Shown one piece after another: positions 1 through 7,295 of a stretch of 20,923 bases of DNA. The notes beneath the pieces were generated by a model. That model was not told where the DNA came from. It saw only the letters and a list, made by a program, of their open reading frames with translations, and did no database searches. Each line of letters begins with the position of its first letter. Position 1 is the stretch's first letter. Source of the stretch: Dehalococcoidia bacterium UBA2160 (lineage in GTDB: Bacteria; Chloroflexota; Dehalococcoidia; Lucifugimonadales; UBA1123). The position numbers and the translations under genes were made by a program. The stretch is from the NCBI GenBank assembly GCA_002328865.1, contig DCWO01000137.1, forward strand, positions 1 to 20,923, read 5' to 3'.

Positions 1-5
1 ACGTT

Positions 6-77
6 GCTCAGGGCGAACGGAATGGGCAAGCTCGGGACGCAAGGGTGGAGGGCGCGGTTTTCCCGTTCGTGGTGAGC
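6..77. repeat. Imperfect inverted repeat at the left edge
   Basis: The arm at 6-20 (GCTCAGGGCGAACGG) and the reverse complement of 63-77 (GCTCACCACGAACGG) agree at 12 of 15 positions, with about 42 bases between them. The right arm continues into TTGTCGAACC. From memory, variants of the string TTCGACAAGCTCA...GAACGG recur as intergenic repeats in many bacterial genomes, but only this pair occurs in the window. It lies just past the stop of the nuoF-like gene and could act as an mRNA-end hairpin. The rest of 1-143 shows no gene. Confidence 0.45.
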
Positions 78-143
78 TTGTCGAACCACCGGCCCGAGCC
101 AGGACTGGGCACGATTCTTCTGGACTCCGCTGCACCGCCGCCA

Positions 144-1751
144 TTAGCTGATCATCGCCGCGAATTCGTCGCCGAAAAAGTGCAACGCGCTCAGAATCGG
201 GTTCCCAGCGGCTTGCCCGAGACCGCACAGTGAAGCGGCGTTGACGACATTGGCCAACGTCTCCAGCTCTTCCAAGTGAACCTTCGTGCCGCGACCGACG
301 ATGATCTCGTCCAGCAATTCCGCCATTCGAGGGGCGCCTTCGCGGCAGGGTGTGCACTTCCCGCACGACTCGCGAGCGTTGTAGGCCGCCAACTCGGCCA
401 CGACTTCCAACGGGTCGGCGCGTTCATCGAAGGCGACGACGCCACCGGCCCCCAGCATAACGCCCGATTCGTGGAGCATTCCGGGTTTGATCGGAAGATC
501 GAACATCGATTCCGGTAGAAGCCCGCTCGAGGGTCCGCCCACGCCGGCGAACGCGATTTTGCACCCTGCCACCGGACCGGCGCCGATGTCGAACACGACC
601 TGCCTCAACGTTGCGCCAAACGGAACCTCAGCCACACCCGGCCTCTTGACCACGCCGCTGAGGCTGACTATCTTGGTACCAGCGCCTTCCTCCGTCCCGA
701 TGGCGGCGAAGGCCTCCGGCCCTTCACTGAGGATGAATGGCACGCTTGCGAGCGTCTCGACGTTGTTGACGACCGTCGGTCTGCCCCACAGGCCCGCTTC
801 CGTAGGGAACGGCGGCCTCAATCGAGGCTCGCGTCGGTGTCCCTCCATCGTGTTTAGCAGCGCAGTCTCTTCGCCGCACACGTAACCGCCCGCGCCTCGC
901 ACGATGTCCACGCTCAGGCTGAAGTCCGTTCCCAGGACCGAGTCGCCGATAAGTCCGTGCTCGTGCGCCTGGTCGACGGCGCACCGCATCCGGTCGGCGG
1001 AGAGGTGGGCCCCAGCATTCACGTAAATTGTGGCCTCAGAGGCGCTGGACGCATAGGCCGCGATAATGGCGCCTTCCAACAACCGATGGGGGACGCCCTC
1101 CATCAGATGCCGGTCCTTGAACACGCCTGGCTCTCCCTCCTCGGCGTTGACGATCAGGTGTCGTCGCACGCCGGCGGCTTTTCGGGCGGCATCCCACTTG
1201 GCTGCCGCTGGAAAGTAGGCGCCGCCTCGCCCTCGGAGTCCCGACGCCATGACCTGTTGCGTGACCTCATCCGGAGTCATCCCCAACGTCCGAGCCAGCC
1301 CCGAGTAACCACCAGCCGAGACATACGCGTCAATGCTCACCGGGTCGATCGCGCCTGCCCCGGCCAGTGCGAGCCGATGCTGGCTTTCGAAGAAATCGTC
1401 TGTCCACGCAGTGCCCGATTCAAACCCGGCTTCCGATGCATCGACGATGCGTGCGACATCGCGTAGCTCCACACGGCTGAATCGTTGCGATCCGCCGGAC
1501 GCGTAGAAAAGCGTGACAATCGGTGCATCGAAGCAGGCGCCGCCACAGCCCGCCACGGTGAGAGGAACCGATTCGGACAGCTCGTCGCGCAGCCGTTCGG
1601 CAACCGCGTCCGCGCCGACCGTGATCGAGCAATGCCCGACTTGCACCGTCGCACGAACCGCGACGTTTGCATCGACCGAAAACCCGCCGTTTCGGAATCG
1701 TGCGAGAGACCCGGCCAGCTCTCGATGCGAGGTTGAGGCTCGAGAACTCAA
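144..1751 (-). CDS. nuoF: NuoF-like NADH-binding flavoprotein subunit (FdsB/HndC type)
   Basis: This is a soluble diaphorase subunit that oxidises NADH through FMN and passes electrons to Fe-S clusters. With the start used here it is about 535 residues. An N-terminal thioredoxin-like ferredoxin domain (about residues 25-90) has cysteines at about 41, 69 and 73. The flavin/NADH core follows: GRGGAYFP near 174, NAEEGEPGVFKDR near 202 and GAGGYVCGEET near 286. The 4Fe-4S motif SCGKCTPC lies near 462, with the fourth cysteine near 509. The extra N-terminal ferredoxin domain is typical of FdsB/HndC-type subunits of NAD-linked formate dehydrogenases and hydrogenases rather than complex I NuoF. The open frame reaches back to an ATG at 1847, but that would overlap nuoE by 100 bases. 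A TTG at 1751 overlaps the nuoE stop as TTGA and is preferred. The catalytic partner, such as an FdsA-like subunit, would lie outside the window. Confidence 0.9.
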   Translation of the reverse strand: MSSRASTSHRELAGSLARFRNGGFSVDANVAVRATVQVGHCSITVGADAVAERLRDELSESVPLTVAGCGGACFDAPIVTLFYASGGSQRFSRVELRDVARIVDASEAGFESGTAWTDDFFESQHRLALAGAGAIDPVSIDAYVSAGGYSGLARTLGMTPDEVTQQVMASGLRGRGGAYFPAAAKWDAARKAAGVRRHLIVNAEEGEPGVFKDRHLMEGVPHRLLEGAIIAAYASSASEATIYVNAGAHLSADRMRCAVDQAHEHGLIGDSVLGTDFSLSVDIVRGAGGYVCGEETALLNTMEGHRREPRLRPPFPTEAGLWGRPTVVNNVETLASVPFILSEGPEAFAAIGTEEGAGTKIVSLSGVVKRPGVAEVPFGATLRQVVFDIGAGPVAGCKIAFAGVGGPSSGLLPESMFDLPIKPGMLHESGVMLGAGGVVAFDERADPLEVVAELAAYNARESCGKCTPCREGAPRMAELLDEIIVGRGTKVHLEELETLANVVNAASLCGLGQAAGNPILSALHFFGDEFAAMIS

Positions 1752-2227
1752 CGTAGAGCCGCTTGCTGGACGATCGCGGCAACCAATTCGGGCGTCACCC
1801 TGCCCTGCCAGCGTCGGTCGACGTGGACTGCCGGCGCCAGCGCGCACAGGTGGCGGCAGGATGTGGTTTCCACCGTAATCGCGCGGCCGTCCGACCTGTC
1901 TGTAGCTCCTGAGCCTGTTGCAGATTCGAGGGCCCTGGTGAGGTCCGCCGCCCCATTAGCGATGCAGCTCAATCCGGTGCACACGCGAACGACTCGATCA
2001 TCCGACTTCTCGATCCGAAGTTCGCTGTAGCTCGTTGCGGCTCCGTAAACTTGACTGGAGGGAACTCCAAGGCTCCATCCCACGACTTCGATTGCCCATC
2101 CAGGCAAATGCCCGAATCGATCATGGATGTGATGCAACACCGGAAGAAGCTCGCCGCGGTTACGAGAGAACCGTCGGCGCAGATCGGCCCGCAAGTTCTC
2201 CCTATCGAGTTTCGTCTCGGGTGTCAC
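1748..2227 (-). CDS. nuoE: NuoE-like [2Fe-2S] thioredoxin-fold subunit
   Basis: This subunit carries a [2Fe-2S] cluster and partners NuoF in NADH-linked dehydrogenases. The C-terminal cluster motif is clear: VCTGLSC (C-x4-C) followed by SCRHLC (C-x3-C). The N-terminal helical part (LLPVLHHIHDRFGHLP) also fits the family. The frame is open back to 2602, but upstream of residue Val-126 of that frame nothing resembles the family. A GTG at 2227 gives 159 residues, the usual NuoE length, with a purine-rich AGAGGCGAG just upstream. GTG codons at 2245 and 2248 are alternatives. Its TGA overlaps the TTG of the nuoF-like gene, so the pair is probably translationally coupled. The long leader in front is described separately. 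An FdsG-like formate dehydrogenase gamma subunit is the closest specific guess. Confidence 0.87.
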   Translation of the reverse strand: MTPETKLDRENLRADLRRRFSRNRGELLPVLHHIHDRFGHLPGWAIEVVGWSLGVPSSQVYGAATSYSELRIEKSDDRVVRVCTGLSCIANGAADLTRALESATGSGATDRSDGRAITVETTSCRHLCALAPAVHVDRRWQGRVTPELVAAIVQQAALR

Positions 2228-2489
2228 AGTCTCGCCTCTCGTCACCACTGTCTCGTCCACCGCGACGGTGCTCTCGACGCACGAGACGCGGCCGGAACGA
2301 ATACGGAGCGTGGCGCCGCGGAAGATGCGCATGCACGTGCTGGACGATGCATTCAGTCCGATCGGATCGATAACGGCCGGTGGCATGCTGCCCGATTCGT
2401 CCAATGCCAAAGATGATATCTTCGCGCGGAGTGCAGGGGAGAAAGACAACGGTAGCCAGGACAACCGGTCATCCAGAAGCTGTTGGAGG

Positions 2490-2608
2490 TTACGCGTTCC
2501 GCACTCGGCGGAACAGGCGTAAGTCGAGCCTGTGTCCTCATCCCTGCCACCCATGGCCGCAGTCCATCGCTGACACCGTTGACCGAACCACCACCAGGAC
2601 ACAGGCTC
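2490..2608 (-). ncRNA. Candidate structured leader RNA, class unknown
   Basis: Two strong helices lie side by side in non-coding DNA. The first pairs 2526-2538 (GAGCCTGTGTCCT) with 2596-2608 (AGGACACAGGCTC), 13 perfect base pairs enclosing 57 bases. Three bases away, TTACGC-GTTCCGC at 2490-2502 pairs with GCGGAAC-(AG)-GCGTAA at 2508-2522, also 13 pairs with a 2-base bulge and a 5-base loop. In the minus-strand RNA the element ends in CCUCC, which could pair with a Shine-Dalgarno sequence. Its position in front of an NADH dehydrogenase module fits a riboswitch or attenuator. A molybdenum-cofactor (Moco) RNA would make sense if the module serves a formate dehydrogenase, but I cannot match its consensus by eye. 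A small inverted-repeat element is the other reading. Confidence 0.45.
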
Positions 2609-2644
2609 TTTAGAGCGGCTCCGCAGCCTTTTCGGTCTGCATCT

Positions 2645-2674
2645 AGATTACACCTTTAATTGCTTCCAAAGCAA
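2645..2674 (-). promoter_or_regulatory. Possible nuoE leader promoter
   Basis: On the minus strand TTGCTT (2674-2669) and TAATCT (2650-2645) are 18 bases apart. Transcription would begin near 2638, just ahead of the structured element. The TTGCTT also forms a 6-bp hairpin with AAGCAA (TTGCTT-TGG-AAGCAA, 2674-2660), which could instead help end the MFS transcript. Both matches are weak. Confidence 0.3.
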
Positions 2675-2724
2675 CTAATGCGGTGAGTGCAATGTTCTGA
2701 GCCATCCCCCTCCGAACAGAAAAG

Positions 2725-4029
2725 TCACGACTGGTCTCGCAACCGCCTCGACAAGATCGCGAACGGAACCGCAACCGCCAGCCCGACGACCCCCATTGCC
2801 AGCATTGCGGTCGTTACCGACGTCGCTCCCGCGAGCCAGCCCACCGTCAGGCTCGACGCCACGACAAATCCGTGGCCGTATCGTTGGAGGCTCGTCACCC
2901 TGCCGCGAAGCTCGTCAGGCGTCAGCGTCTGGATCAGCGTCCCTGACGTGGTGCGGAAAGTTGTCTGGCTTCCGGCGAAGACGGCAATCCCAACCAATGC
3001 CGCCGGTAGCCATAAGGCCTGAGACAACGCAAGGGCGAGGCTGCAACTGATGATAGCTGTCGCTAAACATACCCTCCCGCGACCATACACGAATCCAAAC
3101 GACGCCACAGCCACAGCCATGATCAGTCCGCCCAATCCGCTTGCAGCCATCATGTACCCTCCGACGTCGGCGCCTTTGCCCAGCACCTCCGAGGTGAATA
3201 CGGGGAGCAGAAACATCACCGGCTGCAACGCAACGTTCGGTACCAGCGTCAGCATGATCACCAGGAACAAGACGCGATTCCCCGACCAGACGAACCTAAG
3301 TCCTTCCACTAAGTCCGACACCATCCCACCCACTCCCGACGTGAGACTCTTCCTGGGCGTGGTGTACGGAGTCTTCATCGGCAGGTAGGCCAGGATCATG
3401 CCGACGTAGAGCATGGATTCGATCGTGAAGTTCCAGAAAAAACCTAGTGTCGCGACGATGATGCCGCCGACGAACGGCCCGATCATTCGAGTCCCCGGAA
3501 TCGTCAGGACGTTGGCCGCGTAGGCGTTGATCATCGCCTCACGCGGCACGGTGTTGGCGATCAGCGCCTGTCGCATCGGTTGACTCACGGATAGGCACGC
3601 GCCGCTGACGATTGCGTATACATAGACGTGCCACACGGCGACGGCGTCCGACCGAACTAGAAACGCGAACGAGAAGGCGAAGACAGCCATGAACGCCTGG
3701 ATGGAGATGACGAGCTTGCGTCGGTCGATTCTGTCGCCCAAGACGCCGCCCCAAGGTCCGACCACAAGTCCGGGAAGTGTATTGATCCCCCCAACGGTGA
3801 CGACGAGCAACGAGGACGCGGATGAACCTTCGGTTAGGTGGTGGATCAGCCATCCGAGCGACAGCAGTTGCAGCCACTGGGCCGTGTTGGCGCAGAAGTT
3901 CCCGGTCCAGAGGAACCGGTAGTCGCGATACCCTACCCAGGCGTCGAACGTCCGGGGCCTCGGCAACCTGGTGGTGAATCTCTGACCTATGGCTCTGCTC
4001 TTCCTGAACCGCGTTGGGAACCGGCACAA
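2725..4029 (-). CDS. MFS transporter, EntS/MFS_3-like
   Basis: This is a 434-residue integral membrane permease of the major facilitator superfamily, probably a drug/proton antiporter-like exporter; the substrate cannot be read. About twelve hydrophobic segments are visible. The cytoplasmic loop motif GGVLGDRIDRRK, the classic MFS motif A, follows the second helix, and a second loop motif, TPDELRGRVTSL, sits in the C-terminal half. That second motif and the N-terminal pattern FDAWVGYRDYRFLWTGNF are typical of the EntS / transmembrane secretion effector branch. The start is uncertain: the frame opens with a TTG at 4029 without a clear ribosome site, and a TTG at 3966 would shorten it by 21 residues without losing a helix. 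The gene stands alone, divergent from the NYN gene. Confidence 0.87.
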   Translation of the reverse strand: MCRFPTRFRKSRAIGQRFTTRLPRPRTFDAWVGYRDYRFLWTGNFCANTAQWLQLLSLGWLIHHLTEGSSASSLLVVTVGGINTLPGLVVGPWGGVLGDRIDRRKLVISIQAFMAVFAFSFAFLVRSDAVAVWHVYVYAIVSGACLSVSQPMRQALIANTVPREAMINAYAANVLTIPGTRMIGPFVGGIIVATLGFFWNFTIESMLYVGMILAYLPMKTPYTTPRKSLTSGVGGMVSDLVEGLRFVWSGNRVLFLVIMLTLVPNVALQPVMFLLPVFTSEVLGKGADVGGYMMAASGLGGLIMAVAVASFGFVYGRGRVCLATAIISCSLALALSQALWLPAALVGIAVFAGSQTTFRTTSGTLIQTLTPDELRGRVTSLQRYGHGFVVASSLTVGWLAGATSVTTAMLAMGVVGLAVAVPFAILSRRLRDQS

Positions 4030-4116
4030 AGCTTACTACAATCGACGAAGCGATGCGGGGCGGCAGTCTCTAACCAGGTTCGAACTAGGTCGCATCAAAG
4101 CCGCGCTGTGGCATCC

Positions 4117-4145
4117 TTGTGCCAGCCACAAACAGTTGCTAGAAT
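4117..4145 (+). promoter_or_regulatory. Promoter giving a leaderless NYN-gene mRNA
   Basis: TTGTGC (4117-4122) and TAGAAT (4140-4145) are separated by exactly 17 bases. Transcription would start about 7 bases downstream, which is the A of the ATG at 4152. There is no Shine-Dalgarno sequence between the -10 box and the ATG. The spacing therefore predicts a leaderless message. Confidence 0.5.
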
Positions 4146-4151
4146 CGCTCC

Positions 4152-5039
4152 ATGGCCAAAACAACCCGAAGTGCAAAGAACCATCGAACCGGAATCTACG
4201 TAGACGTTCAGAATCTTCAGGAGATAGCTCGCGAGCTCCTCTCCATCTTGATCAGCCGCTGGCCCGACGTCATGCCCAAGCCCTCGGCGCTCAACCTATA
4301 TGTGCGGGCCGACCATCAGCAGCTTTGGCGGGTTTGGGCGACTCACCAGTTCAGTGACCTCGAGGTCACGGTAAAAGGCGTTCAACACTACAGCCTGGCC
4401 GCGACGAAGAACGCCGCCGACATGGCGATCGCGGTGGACGCCATCGCCGATCTGCTTCACGACCGGATCAGCCACGTCGCCGTGGTCAGCGACGATTCGG
4501 ATTTCATCGCGCTCTTCGCCAAGCTCGCCGAAGAGGTTGAAGACCAAGCCAAGGACCTCGACCGGGCGCCGTTCCTGTGGGTGCTGACGGACCGGCGGGA
4601 CACCAAGTCGGCGCTGCTCAAGGAGTTCTTCCCTTGGGAATACCTGCATGTGGTTGACAGGTCATTGCCACCCGTCGATTTCGACGAGGATATCGCCGAC
4701 GACGAAAGCCAGGATCTCGTAGACGAGCCCGCGGACGAAACAGTTCAGGCCGCGCCCGACGCCGCGATGCCCTTGGGGACGGTCAACGAGCAGATCGCGC
4801 TGCTCTTGGTCCGCGAGATGCCGGTGGGCAAGTCCAAGAGCACCGACTGCCAATACCTCATCCGTGAAGATTTCCCGGAGCACACTTTGTCCGGCGCCGA
4901 CGGTCCAGCGTTCGGACAGATCTTCCGACGGGAGATTCTCCCCATACTCGAAGACTGGGGCTGCCGGGAGATCGGGAATCAGCGCCCTCGTCAGTACGAG
5001 ATTACGCACGAGGCCAAGCGCATGCTCTCTCGGGACTGA
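4152..5039 (+). CDS. NYN domain protein (LabA-like PIN-fold nuclease)
   Basis: The 295-residue protein starts with a NYN domain, a PIN-like metal-dependent RNase fold. The acidic residues expected at the active site are present: D18 in IYVDVQNL, D90 and D96 in KNAADMAIAVDAI, and D114/D115/D117 in VVSDDSDFIAL. An acidic linker (about 175-205) leads to a C-terminal segment (about 210-293) whose helix pattern and end (RQYEITHEAKRML) look like a winged-helix or OST-HTH-like module; that part is inference. NYN proteins are known or suspected RNases acting in RNA turnover, but the target here is unknown. The ATG lies at the predicted transcription start with no ribosome site. No toxin-antitoxin partner is adjacent. 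The family call is firm and the biological role is open. Confidence 0.85.
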   Translation: MAKTTRSAKNHRTGIYVDVQNLQEIARELLSILISRWPDVMPKPSALNLYVRADHQQLWRVWATHQFSDLEVTVKGVQHYSLAATKNAADMAIAVDAIADLLHDRISHVAVVSDDSDFIALFAKLAEEVEDQAKDLDRAPFLWVLTDRRDTKSALLKEFFPWEYLHVVDRSLPPVDFDEDIADDESQDLVDEPADETVQAAPDAAMPLGTVNEQIALLLVREMPVGKSKSTDCQYLIREDFPEHTLSGADGPAFGQIFRREILPILEDWGCREIGNQRPRQYEITHEAKRMLSRD

Positions 5040-5054
5040 TGCTCCGGGCGATTC

Positions 5055-5073
5055 CGCCAGCCGCCGGCTCGCG
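5055..5073. terminator. Weak hairpin between convergent genes
   Basis: CGCCAGCC (5055-5062) and GGCTCGCG (5066-5073) pair at 7 of 8 positions around a 3-base loop. It lies in the 43-base gap between two convergent stops, where a bidirectional terminator is expected. There is no T tract on either side, so factor-independent termination is doubtful. Confidence 0.3.
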
Positions 5074-5082
5074 TACTGTTCG

Positions 5083-5919
5083 CTAAGGGGATTCGCCGCC
5101 GAACACCTGCCGTTTGCTCGCGTGCAGATATCGAGTGGAGATGAAAGTCAGCGGCTTTCTCGCGGTTGTGAACTCACCCTTCAGCGACCCGAAAACGTCG
5201 GTGAGTTCCAACATGCGGGCCGTCGGATGTCGCTGGGCCATCCCGTAGAACCTGCGCCCGTCTCTCTCGTAGTCCTCCACGGTCCGGCGATTTCGCACCG
5301 ATCGCGGCAGCTCGTTGGTTCTCCCTACGCCAGGCTTTTTGTAACTTCGTTGAGCATGATCGGGAAACACGCCCGTAACGAACAGGCACACGTCGGCGAT
5401 CCGTTTGTAGTACGAGAAACGCTCCATCGGCTCGACGGTGGCGGCGAATCGGACCAAGCTGTCGACATCCATGTCGTTGTACCGGATCCGCCTACGAACG
5501 CCTCGCCTCACACGCATGGGGACGGTATAGCTATGCACGCGGGTGAATGAGGCAAGCATCGAGGCCAGGTACTCGATAACATGAGGCCGCTTCAGGAGCT
5601 CGAGCACGTCGTCGGTGTCGAACACGGGGATGCTCTCGCGGCCGGACCTTTCGAGCGTGTGGGTAGCCGATTGCAACTCCCGATGCGCCCTCCGCAAAAG
5701 CACCTCGAAGTAGAGCGAGGGCGACACGTGGAGAAAGATCTCTTCGTCGTTCATGACCCGATCGAAGAGTCCGTCGTCGCCCACCATTGCCGCTCGGAAC
5801 TCGGCGTCTTCTTGCATCAGCCGCTTAAAACGCTCCGGCGACGCCGAACCCGGAGCTGCAGCTCCAACGATGAAGTCGAGATCCTTTTCAGGGATCCAGC
5901 CATGCGGCTGTGACGTCAT
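5083..5919 (-). CDS. Uncharacterised 278-residue protein
   Basis: I do not recognise a family. The ATG at 5919 has a strong ribosome site, GAGGAGG, 8 bases upstream, which supports a real gene. The protein is soluble, with no signal peptide or clear membrane segment, and rich in arginine and aromatic residues. Notable stretches are SPSLYFEVLLRRAHREL (about 66-82), a basic MRVRRGVRRRIRYNDMD run near 135-151, ERFSYYKRIADVCLFVTGVFP near 166, and a basic patch KKPGVGRTNELPRSVRNRR. The middle resembles a helical bundle. It is convergent with the NYN gene and followed by prs on the same strand after a gap of about 210 bases, so it may be transcribed alone. Confidence 0.75.
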   Translation of the reverse strand: MTSQPHGWIPEKDLDFIVGAAAPGSASPERFKRLMQEDAEFRAAMVGDDGLFDRVMNDEEIFLHVSPSLYFEVLLRRAHRELQSATHTLERSGRESIPVFDTDDVLELLKRPHVIEYLASMLASFTRVHSYTVPMRVRRGVRRRIRYNDMDVDSLVRFAATVEPMERFSYYKRIADVCLFVTGVFPDHAQRSYKKPGVGRTNELPRSVRNRRTVEDYERDGRRFYGMAQRHPTARMLELTDVFGSLKGEFTTARKPLTFISTRYLHASKRQVFGGESP

Positions 5920-6131
5920 GCTAACGGCCTCCTCACACCCACCGAGGGTCGAGCTCCAAGCCCTCTCACCTCACACAAGCTCCAAACGAGCTCGGGCGCT
6001 TCCCAGGAACAGAAGACAGCCGTCGATCTACTTGGACCGGGATGGGACAGCCCGACGCAACGGCTACGCGGGAACACAGATGCGACGCGCGCGTCGGCGC
6101 ACTGGACTGTGCTTCGGTGTCGCGGTCCAGG
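5920..6131. other. Intergenic region with palindromes downstream of prs
   Basis: No gene is visible. Abutting the prs stop, CTGGAC (6102-6107) and GTCCAG (6125-6130) form a 6-bp stem. A perfect 14-bp palindrome, CGACGCGCGCGTCG, follows at 6083-6096. In the prs transcript both could fold as end-of-message hairpins, but neither is followed by a U run. Confidence 0.35.
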
Positions 6132-7085
6132 CTACCGGGGGTCGAACATCGCCCCCACGGACTCGCCGGCGTGTATGCGGTGGATGGCCTCGCCGAGGAG
6201 CGACGCCACCGACAGCACTTTCGTCTTCGACGTGCGTTTGGAGTTGGTGATCGGCAACGTATCGGTTACGACGAGTTCCTTCACGACGCTGTTCTCGACG
6301 AGTTCGGGCGCTCGGGCGGACAGGACCCCGTGGGTCACGCCGCACCAGATCTCCCGGGCGCCATGCGCTTGCAGGGCCTCGGCAGCAGCGATGACCGTGC
6401 TGCCGGTTCCAATCTCGTCGTCGACGATGATGGCTGTCCGGCCTTCAACTTCACCGATAAGGTTCTCAGCTTCGACTTCTTCCTTATTGCCGATCCGGTG
6501 TTTTTCGATTATGGCTATGTCGGCGTCCAGGATCCGAGCGGTGTCCCCTGCCCGCTTTGCGTCGCCCACGTCCGTCGCCGCGACGACCATGTCGCTGAAC
6601 TGGTGACTCTGGTAGTACTCGGCCAGCATCGGGATGGCGGAGAGCTCGTCCACAGGTATGTTGAAGAAACCCTGTATCTGCCCGGCGTGCAGGTCGATCG
6701 TCAGCACCCTGTCGGCGCCGGCAGTCTCGATCAGGTTCGCGACGAGCCGTGCAGTGATCGGGACCCTAGGTTGGTCTTTCTTGTCGCTGCGGCCGTAGGC
6801 GTAATACGGGACCACGGCGGTGATCCTGCCGGCCGAAGCCCGTTTGGCGGCGTCCAGCATTATCAGCAATTCCATGAGGTTGTCGTTGACCGGAGTGCTT
6901 ATCGGTTGCACGATGAATACGTCGCACTCACGGATGTTCTCGAGAATCTTAACGAAGGTGTTGTCGTTGGAGAACTTGAACACTTCGATCTCAGTCGGGC
7001 TGACACCCAAGTAGGCGCATATGTCCTCGAGCAACTGCGGGTGGGCATTTCCGGAGAATATTTTGAGTTCCTCGAAAACCGGCAT
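6132..7085 (-). CDS. prs: Ribose-phosphate pyrophosphokinase
   Basis: Makes PRPP from ribose 5-phosphate and ATP for nucleotide, histidine and tryptophan synthesis; cytosolic. The 317-residue product has the usual length and layout: catalytic flexible loop YYAYGRSDKKDQPR (about 94-107), DLHAGQIQGFF (131-141), PRPP loop VDDEIGTGST (221-230) and the C-terminal LSVASLLGEAIHRIH. The PRPP loop differs from the common DDxIDTGGT form, and the usual SPDAGGVKRA region reads AATDVGDAKRA, so it belongs to a divergent branch. The start is the ATG at 7085 because GGAGG (7095-7091) sits 5 bases ahead. An in-frame GTG at 7091 lies inside that ribosome site and is rejected. It is divergent from the MEMO-like gene. 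Confidence 0.95.
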   Translation of the reverse strand: MPVFEELKIFSGNAHPQLLEDICAYLGVSPTEIEVFKFSNDNTFVKILENIRECDVFIVQPISTPVNDNLMELLIMLDAAKRASAGRITAVVPYYAYGRSDKKDQPRVPITARLVANLIETAGADRVLTIDLHAGQIQGFFNIPVDELSAIPMLAEYYQSHQFSDMVVAATDVGDAKRAGDTARILDADIAIIEKHRIGNKEEVEAENLIGEVEGRTAIIVDDEIGTGSTVIAAAEALQAHGAREIWCGVTHGVLSARAPELVENSVVKELVVTDTLPITNSKRTSKTKVLSVASLLGEAIHRIHAGESVGAMFDPR

Positions 7086-7188
7086 CGTCACCTCCCGATC
7101 GCGGACTCGTTTTCGTTCCGCCTACGGTCGCGACAGGCGAAGCCGTCCCACGATCAAACCGGATGGCCAAGCACCGCGAGCGACACGA

Positions 7189-7197
7189 ATTATAGCA
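7189..7197 (-). promoter_or_regulatory. Extended -10 promoter of prs
   Basis: On the minus strand the region reads TGC-TATAAT (7197-7189), a perfect -10 box with the TGn extension. No good -35 hexamer is seen, which is common for extended -10 promoters. Transcription would start near 7182, leaving a leader of about 97 bases before the prs ATG. Confidence 0.6.
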
Positions 7198-7247
7198 CAA
7201 GGGAGTGGCCAAATACTGCCTAATACATCCCTTTCGACGCAATCTTG

Positions 7248-7256
7248 TGATAGCAT
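7248..7256 (+). promoter_or_regulatory. Possible extended -10 promoter of the MEMO-like gene
   Basis: TGA-TAGCAT fits TGn plus a -10 box with two mismatches. The start point would be near 7263, about 33 bases ahead of the TTG start. No convincing -35 is visible. Confidence 0.3.
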
Positions 7257-7295
7257 TCACTAGTCCACGAAGACTGAGTCTGAGGCTGTCGAAAA

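Larger units (their letters stand above)
2228..2724 (-). other. Gene-free leader region upstream of nuoE
   Basis: About 500 bases separate the MFS stop from the chosen nuoE start. The frame leading into nuoE is open through most of it, but its translation is low-complexity and unlike any NuoE, so I treat it as non-coding. It holds a possible promoter (2645-2674) and a strong two-helix element (2490-2608). About 260 bases of unstructured-looking sequence lie between that element and the GTG. Confidence 0.5.

Noticed and set aside
2228..2602. N-terminal extension of nuoE back to 2602
   Set aside because: The extra 125 residues do not resemble any NuoE, and they overlap a strong inverted repeat. 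The GTG at 2227 gives the normal family length.
6042..7223. A 393-codon plus-strand frame opposite prs
   Set aside because: It is antisense to an unmistakable prs gene and crosses the prs promoter region.
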